DNA of 22,490 nt, taken from contig DDCX01000075.1 of NCBI GenBank assembly GCA_002336475.1, forward strand, positions 1-22,490. The letters run 5' to 3'. Shown here one piece after another: positions 8,373 to 17,081 of the stretch. Made by a program: the position numbers and the translations under genes. The notes under the pieces are model-generated. The model saw only the letters and a list, made by a program, of their open reading frames with translations. It did no database searches and was not told the origin of the DNA. The DNA is from Flavobacteriales bacterium UBA1995. GTDB lineage: Bacteria > Bacteroidota > Bacteroidia > Flavobacteriales_D > Sanyastnellaceae. Numbering within the stretch: the stretch's first letter is position 1; each line of letters starts with the position of its first letter.

Positions 8373-10062
8373 GCTTTCGGCTGATTTCACCCATCTCTCG
8401 CTGGTCTGACTCAATTTTCTTCTGAAAGTCGGCCACAATAGACGCGGCTCCCTTTCCAGTAAAAATCCCCATGTTGTTCTCGTATTGGGTAACGCGCTTT
8501 CGGAGACGGTCCATTTTGTCGCGCAGGACGCGCTCCTCCTTGCGGGCCATGTGTTCCGAACCTTCACCGGTCACCAGGCTTTCAACACGCTGCTTGTAAG
8601 CCTCGACGGAGCGCTCACTGCGCTTTTCACCCAAGGCATCGAACTTCTTGTCCATGGCGCTGCCATAGCGCTCTACAATTTGCTCGAACACGCGTCTTGG
8701 GACATGACCGCTCTCGGCCCAGCGCTTGGAAAACGCCTTCAGGGTACCGAGGTCGTTGCCGTGGTTTCCTGTCAACTCAAAGGCTTCGATTTCTTCAATG
8801 AGCGCCTCTTTTGCTTTCTGGTTGACCTTGTATTCTTTGTCGCGGTCTGCGAACTGGGCCTTCCTGGCGGTAAAAAACTGATCGCAGGAACCTCGGAATT
8901 TGCGCCACAGACGGTTTTCGTCCCGTGGGCCTGCTGACCCCAAGTCCTTCCATTCTTTTTGCAGCGCCATTAACTGGTCTGCAGTCTGCCTCCATGACGT
9001 GCTCTCGGCGAGCCCCACTGCCTCTTCAGCGATGGCTTGCTTGCGGTCACGCACCTTGTTTTGAGCGGCGCGCACATCGGCAAAAGCGGCATCGCGCTTT
9101 TGGAAGAACATGTCGCACAGCTCCCGGAAACCCTCCCAGGCTTCTTGGTCGTCTTTGCGTCCTGCAAACCCAATGGTTTTCCAACGCTTTTGGATGTCCT
9201 TGACTTTTTCGGCCTGTTCGGGCCACCCGGTGGGCCCTTCAACTTCCACCTCTAGCAATACCCGGACTTCTTCGACCAACGCTTGCTTGGCTTCTAGGTT
9301 TTTCTGGAACCCTTCACGGATGCCATCAAAGTGCGCTTTGATTTCGTCCAGTGCGCCGCGCGTGTGACCGAAGAAGGTGTCTGCCATCTCCTGGTAGGTC
9401 TCGCGTGGGCTTGGACCTACGTCGAACCAGGCCTTCATATAGCTTCTTGCCAGCAGCTCTTTTTCCTTGAGGTCTGTGACGGAAGTCAATTGCGAGGCTT
9501 GCTCGATGAGGTCCTGCTTCTTTTTGAGGTTCACCTGCAAGTCATGGTCCTGCAGCTGCTTATAGATGTTGACGTTGTAGAAAAATTCGTCGCGGAGGCG
9601 GTGCCAGGCATCGTGGACCTCCTTGTATTGGTCACCGGGAACATTTCCGATCGCATTCCACTGTTCGGTGAGCGTATTGAACGCATCGAACATCTTGCCG
9701 ATGTGCTCTTCGTTGGCCACCAACTCCTTCATGGCGTTCAAAACGGCCGTTTTCTGTTCGAGGTTTGCCCTCTGCTCTGCCGCTACTTTTTCTCGCCACG
9801 CTTTTTCCCTTTCGCGGAAAGCCGTGTACATCTCATTGTTGCGCGCATCTTCCTCGTCGGGCTCATATGAAAACCGGATGGACTCCTCTCCCGGTTCCAA
9901 TGCGGGATGTTCGGTTTCATCAAAAGCTGCGCGCTGAGCAGCGACATCTTTTTCGCGTGCATCCTTGTAGACCTCGAAGGCTGTGCGAACGTCGACGCGC
10001 ACGGATTCGATTTCCGGGTTCTCCAGCAACGACGCGATGCGTTGATTGATCTCGGCTTTCAT
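8329..10062 (-). CDS. DUF349 repeat protein
   Basis: The 577-residue protein is strongly charged and mostly alpha-helical. It has five DUF349-type units, each marked by a tryptophan and a downstream FF: WNAIGNVPGDQY (about 135-165), WFDVGPSPRETY (212-240), WKTIGFAGRKDD (294-325), WKDLGSAGPRDE (371-400) and WAESGHVPRRVF (448-475). The C-terminal YENNMGIFTGKG segment (527-537) is the ending usual in Bacteroidota members. The function of this family is not established; long helices with the repeats suggest a scaffold or coiled structure in the cytoplasm. It is transcribed divergently from recX and converges on the receiver gene. Confidence 0.9.
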   Translation of the reverse strand: MKAEINQRIASLLENPEIESVRVDVRTAFEVYKDAREKDVAAQRAAFDETEHPALEPGEESIRFSYEPDEEDARNNEMYTAFREREKAWREKVAAEQRANLEQKTAVLNAMKELVANEEHIGKMFDAFNTLTEQWNAIGNVPGDQYKEVHDAWHRLRDEFFYNVNIYKQLQDHDLQVNLKKKQDLIEQASQLTSVTDLKEKELLARSYMKAWFDVGPSPRETYQEMADTFFGHTRGALDEIKAHFDGIREGFQKNLEAKQALVEEVRVLLEVEVEGPTGWPEQAEKVKDIQKRWKTIGFAGRKDDQEAWEGFRELCDMFFQKRDAAFADVRAAQNKVRDRKQAIAEEAVGLAESTSWRQTADQLMALQKEWKDLGSAGPRDENRLWRKFRGSCDQFFTARKAQFADRDKEYKVNQKAKEALIEEIEAFELTGNHGNDLGTLKAFSKRWAESGHVPRRVFEQIVERYGSAMDKKFDALGEKRSERSVEAYKQRVESLVTGEGSEHMARKEERVLRDKMDRLRKRVTQYENNMGIFTGKGAASIVADFQKKIESDQREMGEISRKLKMLREARQGSQEG

Positions 10063-10150
10063 GGCATTGGGTAGGTTGGTTCCACCAGGCGTTCCCGATG
10101 GTTTGCAGTTGGCAAGTCCTTTGAGGGCTGTACTCCGTAGATTCAGCGCC

Positions 10151-10621
10151 GTGGACCTGAAAAAAGATGTTTCCTCGAAGATACGACATTGGTGCGCCCG
10201 TGCCGAGCGGTCACCTGCTCAGGTGCGTCGAAAACTGCACAGCTGGGGGGAGAAAGACCATGCGGATGACCTCGTTGCTGCCCTGACCAAGGAAGGGTAT
10301 CTCGATGCGGATCGGTTCGCGGAAGCATATGCCCTAGACCACGTTCGGCTCAAGGGCTGGAGCCCGCGAAAAGTGGCCGCAGCACTGCGGTTTGAGCACG
10401 CATTGAAAGACGGCGTGGTGGACCGTGCCTTGGAAGCACTCACAGCAATTGATGTTCATGATGCCGCCTGCCGTGCTGTGCGAAAAAGAAAGCTTCAACA
10501 CCCAGATGAAGCGCCAGAAAAAACGATAGGGGGCCTCTTGCGGAAGGGCTTTACAATGGAAGTAGTGCGGGCAGCAATGGCCGCAGAGGATGTGCCCCCT
10601 AAATTTGGGCCATCATGCTAA
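10151..10621 (+). CDS. recX: Regulatory protein RecX
   Basis: RecX binds RecA filaments and limits recombination and strand exchange. The 156-residue form from the GTG at 10151 has the usual three-helix tandem repeats: [38 protein letters not shown] followed by [12 protein letters not shown], and a C-terminal repeat with [18 protein letters not shown] is chosen because the family begins shortly before this region; the open frame reaches back to 10046, where it would overlap the DUF349 start and has no family resemblance. Its last 7 nt overlap the prfB start (ATGCTAA), so the two are probably translated from one message. There is no recA in the window. Confidence 0.88.
   Translation: MDLKKDVSSKIRHWCARAERSPAQVRRKLHSWGEKDHADDLVAALTKEGYLDADRFAEAYALDHVRLKGWSPRKVAAALRFEHALKDGVVDRALEALTAIDVHDAACRAVRKRKLQHPDEAPEKTIGGLLRKGFTMEVVRAAMAAEDVPPKFGPSC
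10176..10183 (-). promoter_or_regulatory. TATCTTCG element upstream of the DUF349 gene
   Basis: TATCTTCG on the minus strand starts 114 nt upstream of the DUF349 start and lies inside the first codons of recX. It is identical to the octamer before leuS and ileS. If it is the -7 element, the DUF349 mRNA has a leader of roughly 100 nt antisense to the recX start. Confidence 0.35.
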
Positions 10622-11721
10622 CTGCCGATCAAATCCAGTCCGCCCGGGTGCGCGTCAATGCGCTCATGGGATACCTCGCCATCGAGCAGAAGCGTATTGA
10701 CATCCTCGAGGACGAAAAACTGTCGCAAGACCCAGAATTCTGGAACGATGCGAAAGAAGCAGAGAAGGTCATGCGCCGGATCCGCGGAAAGAAAGTCTGG
10801 GTCGGTGAATTCGAGCGGGCCGAGACGGCCATCGAAGACCTGCAGGTGCTGTTTGAGTTTCACAAAGAGGGGGAGAGCACCGAAGAAGAAGTGATGGCCC
10901 AGTATGGCGACCTGATCTCATGCATCGAGGAACTGGAGTTCAAACAGATGCTTTCTGACGAGGCCGACGGACTCAATGCTGTGGTACAAATCACGGCAGG
11001 GGCTGGAGGTACCGAGTCCTGCGACTGGGCCGGCATGCTGACCCGGATGTACACGATGTATTCCGACAAGGCGGGCTTCAAAGTCAAGGAAATTGACCGC
11101 CAAGACGGCGATGTGGCCGGCATCAAGCAGGTCACCATGGAGGTCGACGGTGATTACGCTTTTGGCATGCTCAAAGGGGAGAATGGCGTGCACCGCTTGG
11201 TGCGGATCAGTCCTTATGACTCGCAGGCCCGGAGGCACACTTCGTTTGTGTCGGTCTATGTGTATCCCTTGGTGGACGACAGCATAGAAATCGAGGTGAA
11301 TCCCGGAGACCTGACCTGGGACACTTTCCGATCTGGAGGAGCAGGAGGACAGAACGTGAACAAGGTCGAGACCGGTGTTCGACTCCGCCACAAGCCCACG
11401 GGCATCATCATTGACAATACCGAGACCCGATCGCAATTGGGCAACAAGGAAAAGGCCATCCAGCTGTTGAAGTCTCAGTTGTACGAGATGGAAATGGCCA
11501 AGCGGAGTGAGGCCAGGGCCGAAATCGAGGCGGGTAAAAAGAAAATTGAGTGGGGTTCTCAGATCCGCTCCTACGTGTTGCAGCCATACAAAATGGTCAA
11601 AGACCTGCGTTCGAGCTACGAAACGTCAAACACCGATGCGGTGCTCAGCGGGGAGATTGAGCCCATGCTCAAGGCCAACCTGATGCATGCAGCTGCCGAG
11701 CGCTCCGCCGCCGAGCATTGA
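10615..11721 (+). CDS. prfB: Peptide chain release factor 2
   Basis: RF2 ends translation at UGA and UAA. The 368-residue frame is complete, with the catalytic GGQ loop at 244-246 ([19 protein letters not shown]), the N-terminal helical domain, and [10 protein letters not shown] at 130-138. The codon-recognition tripeptide, usually SPF, is SPY here (199-201). The programmed +1 frameshift found in most bacterial prfB genes near codon 25 is absent: GGA TAC CTC GCC ATC reads straight through where the shift site would be, with no TGA. The gene therefore lacks the usual autoregulation. It overlaps recX by 7 nt and ends 34 nt before fumC, so recX-prfB-fumC may form one transcript. Confidence 0.97.
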   Translation: MLTADQIQSARVRVNALMGYLAIEQKRIDILEDEKLSQDPEFWNDAKEAEKVMRRIRGKKVWVGEFERAETAIEDLQVLFEFHKEGESTEEEVMAQYGDLISCIEELEFKQMLSDEADGLNAVVQITAGAGGTESCDWAGMLTRMYTMYSDKAGFKVKEIDRQDGDVAGIKQVTMEVDGDYAFGMLKGENGVHRLVRISPYDSQARRHTSFVSVYVYPLVDDSIEIEVNPGDLTWDTFRSGGAGGQNVNKVETGVRLRHKPTGIIIDNTETRSQLGNKEKAIQLLKSQLYEMEMAKRSEARAEIEAGKKKIEWGSQIRSYVLQPYKMVKDLRSSYETSNTDAVLSGEIEPMLKANLMHAAAERSAAEH

Positions 11722-11755
11722 AGACCACGGTCACACCACAGACACTTTCCAAGAC

Positions 11756-13146
<1,391 letters not shown>

Positions 13147-13150
<4 letters not shown>

Positions 13151-13428
13151 CCGCTCACCGCATTCAAAACCTTGGACGGTGTTCGGCGGTGGTGCTGATG
13201 GCCCTTATGTTGGTCGACTGTGGTCCTCCTCGGCATGTGCACCGCGCCAAAAGGAAGCGAAAGCCCAAGTGCAAGACCTGTCCTTCTTTCTCTCACGCGC
13301 TCTGTCCTTTTGAGCAAGGGCTACCTTTGCACTCGGAATTTTCGACAGGAACAACGACATGGCCTTACACGACCACACATATGCCGTCATCATGGCGGGA
13401 GGCGTCGGCTCCCGCTTCTGGCCGATGA
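13147..13428 (+). CDS. Small lipoprotein-like ORF
   Basis: The ORF starts in a 4-nt overlap with the fumC stop. It encodes a hydrophobic signal ([12 protein letters not shown]) followed by Cys25, then a very basic stretch ([14 protein letters not shown]). The pattern resembles small flavobacterial lipoproteins, although the residue before the cysteine is Asp, which is unusual for a lipobox. The last 24 codons overlap manC and look like shadow sequence, and a perfect -7 element for manC lies inside the ORF, so the real coding part may end near codon 55 by a frameshift or sequence error. A TGA in another frame at about 13311 would end it there. The function is unknown. Confidence 0.5.
13322..13329 (+). 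promoter_or_regulatory. Putative -7 element of manC
   Basis: TACCTTTG is a perfect match to the Bacteroidota -7 consensus TAnnTTTG and lies 29 nt upstream of the manC ATG. No TTG is present at the usual -33 spacing; one TTG at 13310 is too close. Confidence 0.5.
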
Positions 13429-14453
13429 GCCGTTCGGGCAGTCCCAAGCAATTTCTCGACATCCTTGACCGCGGTCGGACCCTCATTCAAATGACGGCCG
13501 ACAGGCTGGAGCCCATGCTTCCTTATGACCGCATGTACGTTGTGACCAACGTCCGCTACAAGGAGGAGGTGATGGCGCAGCTTCCGGACCTTCCCGAGGA
13601 CCAGATCTTGTGCGAGCCGTTCATGCGCAATACCGCGCCATGTTTGGCCTATGCCCACCATCGGATCGCCAAGAAAGATCCTGAAGCGACCATCATTGTG
13701 GCTTCTGCGGATCATTTGATCGAAGACGAGGAAGGCTTCCGTGATGTATTGGGAGTGGCGGTGCGCCAGGCTTCTGAGACGTCACAACTTCTGACTTTGG
13801 GCATCACTCCAACCCGCCCTGACACGGGCTACGGTTACATCCAATATGAGGACCTGCCCGGGTCCTTTGACGAAAGGCTGCAGCAGGTAAAAACCTTCAC
13901 CGAAAAGCCCAATAAGGAGCTTGCAGAACAGTTTATCTCATCTGGAGACTTTTGCTGGAATTCGGGCATTTTTATTTGGTCGCTGTCGACCATTCAAGAC
14001 AGGTTTGCCGATCAACTGCCCGATTTGCATGCGCTGTTCTTGGAGCGGGCGTCTGACCTAGGAACGGACAAAGAGGCCGAAGCAGTGCTGTCCATTTTTG
14101 GAGCGGCGGAAAACATCTCCATCGACTATGGAATCATGGAAGGCGCCCCGAACGTGGGGGTTGTGTTGGGCGATTTCGGGTGGAGCGACCTCGGAACTTG
14201 GGGGTCACTCTATGAGAAGCTCGACAAGGATGCCGATGGCAATGCGCTCAGTGGCGTCAATTTCATGGGCGACGGCTCAACGGGCTTGATGGTGGCTGCT
14301 GAAGGCGGCAAGCTGGTCGTGGCCAAAGGGTTGCGCGACTTTATTGTTGTGGACACCCCAGATGCGCTGTTGTTGTGCCCCCGCAGCGAAGAACAGTGGG
14401 TCAAGCAATTGGTCTCTCAGCTCAAGACTGACCACGGGGAGCCCCTCGTTTGA
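13359..14453 (+). CDS. manC: Mannose-1-phosphate guanylyltransferase
   Basis: The enzyme joins mannose 1-phosphate and GTP to make GDP-mannose, the precursor of GDP-fucose and of mannose in surface glycans. The nucleotidyltransferase signature [20 protein letters not shown] occupies residues 13-32, with the GTP-binding loop and Lys30. ASADH (115-119) carries the metal-binding aspartate, GYGYI (157-161) contacts the sugar, and FTEKPN (180-185) is the sugar-1-phosphate motif. At 364 residues it lacks the C-terminal phosphomannose isomerase domain of the bifunctional enzymes. No other sugar-nucleotide gene is adjacent; mlaE starts 62 nt downstream after a GC-rich inverted repeat. Confidence 0.95.
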   Translation: MALHDHTYAVIMAGGVGSRFWPMSRSGSPKQFLDILDRGRTLIQMTADRLEPMLPYDRMYVVTNVRYKEEVMAQLPDLPEDQILCEPFMRNTAPCLAYAHHRIAKKDPEATIIVASADHLIEDEEGFRDVLGVAVRQASETSQLLTLGITPTRPDTGYGYIQYEDLPGSFDERLQQVKTFTEKPNKELAEQFISSGDFCWNSGIFIWSLSTIQDRFADQLPDLHALFLERASDLGTDKEAEAVLSIFGAAENISIDYGIMEGAPNVGVVLGDFGWSDLGTWGSLYEKLDKDADGNALSGVNFMGDGSTGLMVAAEGGKLVVAKGLRDFIVVDTPDALLLCPRSEEQWVKQLVSQLKTDHGEPLV

Positions 14454-14470
14454 ACGGGAGGAAATAACAA

Positions 14471-14495
14471 ACCCTGTGGCGCCGCGGCGGAGGGT
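14471..14495 (+). other. GC-rich inverted repeat between manC and mlaE
   Basis: ACCCT (14471-14475) pairs with AGGGT (14491-14495) around a perfect palindrome, CGCCGCGGCG (14480-14489). It lies 17 nt after the manC stop and just ahead of a -7-like element. There is no T tract, so it may be a weak terminator, an mRNA-stabilising hairpin or an operator. Confidence 0.35.
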
Positions 14496-14498
14496 GTG

Positions 14499-14506
14499 TA
14501 CCTTCG
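14499..14506 (+). promoter_or_regulatory. TACCTTCG, possible -7 element of mlaE
   Basis: This octamer differs by one base from both TACCTTTG before manC and TATCTTCG before leuS and ileS. It ends 9 nt before the mlaE ATG, which would give a very short leader. No -33 TTG is visible. Confidence 0.3.
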
Positions 14507-14515
14507 TTGGGAGGC

Positions 14516-15253
14516 ATGGGACTGCTATTCCACATCGGCCGCTACTTCGCGTTCATGGCATCGGCGCTTCGGCGACCGCAAAAAGGCCGCGTTTTTGCAC
14601 AGGCCACCATCATCGAATTGGAGGCCATTGGCGTCCAAAGTCTGGGCATAGTAGCGCTGTTGAGCCTGTTCATGGGAGCCGTCATTGCCATTCAAACGGC
14701 GCACCAAGTGGGCGGCTGGGTTCCGGCTTACACCATAGGTTTTACGGTACGTCAAACCATGATTCTCGAATTCGCGCCCACCATCATCCCCGTGATTCTA
14801 TCCGGAAAGGTGGGGTCCAACATTGCATCGCAGATTGGGACGATGCAGGTGACCGAGCAAATTGACGCCTTGGAAGTCATGGGTGTGCGCAGTATTTCCC
14901 ACCTGGTGCTCCCGAAACTTCTGGCCGCTCTTGTCATTTTTCCATTCCTCGTGGTGATCGCCATGGTGCTCGGCATTGGCGCAGGAGCATGGATTTGCAA
15001 TGCGGCAGAACTCAGCAGTTTCGCAGATTACGAATACGGGATTCAAGTCGACTTCAAGGCGTTTGATGTGGCTTATGCCCTCATCAAGACCTGTGTGTTT
15101 GCCTTGATCATCACCAGCGTGAGTGCCTACCATGGTTACCACACTTCTGGGGGGGCCAAAGAAGTCGGTCGGTCCAGCACCAAGGCCGTGGTCTACAGTG
15201 TCGTCATCGTCATGGTGGCCAACCTCGTGATCACACAATTGCTGCTCACATGA
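14516..15253 (+). CDS. mlaE: MlaE-family lipid ABC transporter permease
   Basis: The product is the inner-membrane permease of an MCE-type phospholipid transporter, which keeps outer-membrane lipid asymmetry. The 245 residues include the family signature SGKVGSNIASQIGTMQVTEQIDALEVMG (about 96-123) and the C-terminal YHGYHTSGGAKEVGRSSTKAV (205-225). Hydrophobic segments lie at about 41-60, 82-96, 132-160, 184-204 and 224-244. The ATG at 14516 is chosen over an in-frame TTG at 14507. The gene overlaps mlaF by 4 nt. The usual MCE-domain partner MlaD is not next door, so it is presumably encoded elsewhere. Confidence 0.93.
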   Translation: MGLLFHIGRYFAFMASALRRPQKGRVFAQATIIELEAIGVQSLGIVALLSLFMGAVIAIQTAHQVGGWVPAYTIGFTVRQTMILEFAPTIIPVILSGKVGSNIASQIGTMQVTEQIDALEVMGVRSISHLVLPKLLAALVIFPFLVVIAMVLGIGAGAWICNAAELSSFADYEYGIQVDFKAFDVAYALIKTCVFALIITSVSAYHGYHTSGGAKEVGRSSTKAVVYSVVIVMVANLVITQLLLT

Positions 15254-16011
15254 TTCGGGTCCGCGGGGTAGACAAGGCTTTTGGTGACAAGACCGTTTTG
15301 CATGGCATAGATGTCGCTTTCGACGCGGGCCAGGTCAATTTCATCATCGGCCGAAGTGGTTCGGGAAAGTCGGTGCTCACCAAGTGCATCGTGGGCTTGC
15401 TCGAAGTAGATGCAGGGAGCATCCATTATGCGGGAGAGGATTTCACGTCTTTGACCTCAAAGGAGCGGGAGGAGATCCGCCTGCAAATTGGAATGCTTTT
15501 TCAAGGCGGGGCTTTGTTTGACTCCATGACCGTGCTGGAGAACGTTGAATTTCCGCTGAAGATGTTCACCTCCATGGGGCCAGAGGAGCGCATGGAGCGG
15601 GCGATGGAATGCCTCAAGCGGGTCCAGCTCGAAGGAGCGGAATACCGTTACCCTGCTGAGGTGTCGGGCGGCATGCAGAAGCGCGTAGCCTTGGCCCGCG
15701 CCATTGTAGGACGGCCCCGCTACCTGTTTTGTGACGAACCCAATTCAGGCTTGGACCCTCAAACGGCCATCGTCATCGACAACCTGATCCGCGACCTCAC
15801 CCAAGAGTACAACACCACTACAGTGGTCATCTCGCACGACATGAACAGCGTGATCGAAATTGGAGACAACATCCACTTTTTGCACGAGGGAACGGTAGCG
15901 TGGCGTGGCGACCGCAAGGGAATCTTGGACAGTGGGGTCAAAGAGCTCGACACGTTTGTTTACGCCTCTGACCTGATGCGGAACATCAAGGCCAAATTGC
16001 AGGAGCAATGA
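15250..16011 (+). CDS. mlaF: MlaF-family ABC transporter ATP-binding protein
   Basis: This is the cytoplasmic ATPase that drives the MlaE permease. In its 253 residues the Walker A is GRSGSGKS (34-41), the Q loop is at Gln84 (FQGGALFDSMTV, typical of the Mla subfamily), the ABC signature is VSGGMQKRVALARA (137-150), Walker B is YLFCDEP (157-163), the D loop is NSGLDP with Asn in place of the commoner Thr, and the H loop is His195 (VISHD). It is joined to mlaE upstream and to the flavoprotein downstream by 4-nt ATGA overlaps, which points to one translationally coupled operon. Confidence 0.95.
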   Translation: MIRVRGVDKAFGDKTVLHGIDVAFDAGQVNFIIGRSGSGKSVLTKCIVGLLEVDAGSIHYAGEDFTSLTSKEREEIRLQIGMLFQGGALFDSMTVLENVEFPLKMFTSMGPEERMERAMECLKRVQLEGAEYRYPAEVSGGMQKRVALARAIVGRPRYLFCDEPNSGLDPQTAIVIDNLIRDLTQEYNTTTVVISHDMNSVIEIGDNIHFLHEGTVAWRGDRKGILDSGVKELDTFVYASDLMRNIKAKLQEQ

Positions 16012-16697
16012 CCTCCGAGGACGCTCCCCACATTCCTTATTCACTGCCGAGGTTGTCCATTGAGGAAATGAGGCAGAAGATGGACACCATGTATGCGCAC
16101 CTTTCTGAGCGGCGCAGCGTCCGAACCTTCAGCCCAGAGCCCATTCCGCTGGATGTCCTGGAACGCGCCATTCAAATTGCAGGGACGGCGCCGAGCGGTG
16201 CGCACAAGCAGCCGTGGAGCTTTTGCATCGTCACAGACCCTGAATTAAGGGCACGCATTCGGGTGGCGGTGGAAGAGGAAGAGCTGCGCAGCTATACCGA
16301 ACGCATGTCAGACCGGTGGCTGCAAGACCTGTCCCCATTGGCAACAGACCATGTGAAGCCGTTTATTGAGGAGGCACCCGCCTTGATTGTGGTGTTCAGA
16401 AGGGTCTATGAGACAGACGTCGAATCTGGTGACCGCCACCCGAATTACTACGTTCAGGAAAGCTGTGGAATCGCCGTGGGTTTGCTGCTGGCGGCTTTGC
16501 ACGAAGTGGGCATTGCGGCCCTGACCCACACCCCTTCTCCGATGAATTTTTTAGGGACCCTTTTGGGACGCCCGGAAAATGAGCGCGCTTTTCTCAACAT
16601 TCCCGTCGGATGGCCCGCAAATGGGACCACCGTGCCTCATCTTTCACGCAAAAGGTTAGACGAAATATGTACCCACTATCCCAAAGGGGATAAATAA
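16008..16697 (+). CDS. Iodotyrosine deiodinase-like nitroreductase family flavoprotein
   Basis: The 229-residue protein belongs to the FMN-dependent nitroreductase superfamily. RRSVRTF (35-41) and AGTAPSGAHKQPW (58-70) are the FMN-binding segments, and LTHTPSPMNF (172-181) carries the threonine near the flavin N5. It resembles iodotyrosine deiodinase (IYD) rather than generic nitroreductases. The residues that hold the amino-acid zwitterion in IYD (Glu157, Tyr161, Lys182 of the human enzyme) are matched by Glu92, Tyr96 and Lys117 with identical spacing. Reductive dehalogenation of halotyrosines is therefore plausible; a bacterial IYD is known from another Bacteroidota, Haliscomenobacter. Its true substrate is inferred only. 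It overlaps mlaF by 4 nt, although no link to lipid transport is obvious. Confidence 0.88.
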   Translation: MTSEDAPHIPYSLPRLSIEEMRQKMDTMYAHLSERRSVRTFSPEPIPLDVLERAIQIAGTAPSGAHKQPWSFCIVTDPELRARIRVAVEEEELRSYTERMSDRWLQDLSPLATDHVKPFIEEAPALIVVFRRVYETDVESGDRHPNYYVQESCGIAVGLLLAALHEVGIAALTHTPSPMNFLGTLLGRPENERAFLNIPVGWPANGTTVPHLSRKRLDEICTHYPKGDK

Positions 16698-16712
16698 TGG
16701 TTGTTGCAAAAC

Positions 16713-16745
16713 ACTGTAAAACAGTAGGTTGAACTTGTTTTCAAC
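16713..16745 (+). other. Two small hairpins between the IYD-like gene and acpP
   Basis: ACTGT-AAA-ACAGT (16713-16725) and GTTGAA-CTTGTT-TTCAAC (16728-16745) are perfect inverted repeats with 5-bp and 6-bp stems in tandem. They lie just after the end of the mla operon. Neither is followed by a T tract, so termination is uncertain. The rest of 16698-16839 is AT-rich and holds no gene. Confidence 0.35.
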
Positions 16746-16807
16746 TGAAAATCGGGGAACTTTGATGAATCGTTGTTCTTGAAGTCGGACACTTGAAATT
16801 GAGGCGT

Positions 16808-16815
16808 TTACTTTG
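16808..16815 (+). promoter_or_regulatory. Possible -7 element of acpP
   Basis: TTACTTTG matches TAnnTTTG except at the second position and lies 24 nt upstream of the acpP ATG, in an AT-rich gap. TTG triplets upstream are at 12-nt or 26-nt spacing, outside the preferred range. Confidence 0.35.
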
Positions 16816-16839
16816 CACCGCATTCGCAAAACTCTAATC

Positions 16840-17073
16840 ATGTCTGATATCCGCGAAAAAGTGACCGCAATCATCGTCGACAAGCTCGGCGTAGAAGCTT
16901 CCGAAGTGAACGATGCGGCTGGATTCACCAACGACCTAGGAGCGGATTCGCTCGATACGGTCGAGTTGATCATGGAATTCGAAAAGGAATTCAACATCGC
17001 CATCCCCGATGATCAAGCCGAGAAAATCGGTACGGTCGGCCAAGCCATTGAGTACATCGAAAACGCGAAGTAA
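16840..17073 (+). CDS. acpP: Acyl carrier protein
   Basis: The 77-residue acidic protein carries growing fatty acyl chains on a 4'-phosphopantetheine attached to Ser37 in the motif [10 protein letters not shown]. The helical bundle pattern ([43 protein letters not shown]) is standard. The ATG at 16840 (MSDIREKV) is chosen over an in-frame TTG nine codons earlier. The gene is followed after 8 nt by fabF, its main partner enzyme, in the arrangement usual for the phylum. Confidence 0.98.
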   Translation: MSDIREKVTAIIVDKLGVEASEVNDAAGFTNDLGADSLDTVELIMEFEKEFNIAIPDDQAEKIGTVGQAIEYIENAK

Positions 17074-17081
17074 GCCCCGCC

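Noticed and set aside
10046..10150. An N-terminal extension of RecX
   Set aside because: It would overlap the DUF349 start by 17 nt and adds 35 residues unlike the family; GTG at 10151 is preferred.
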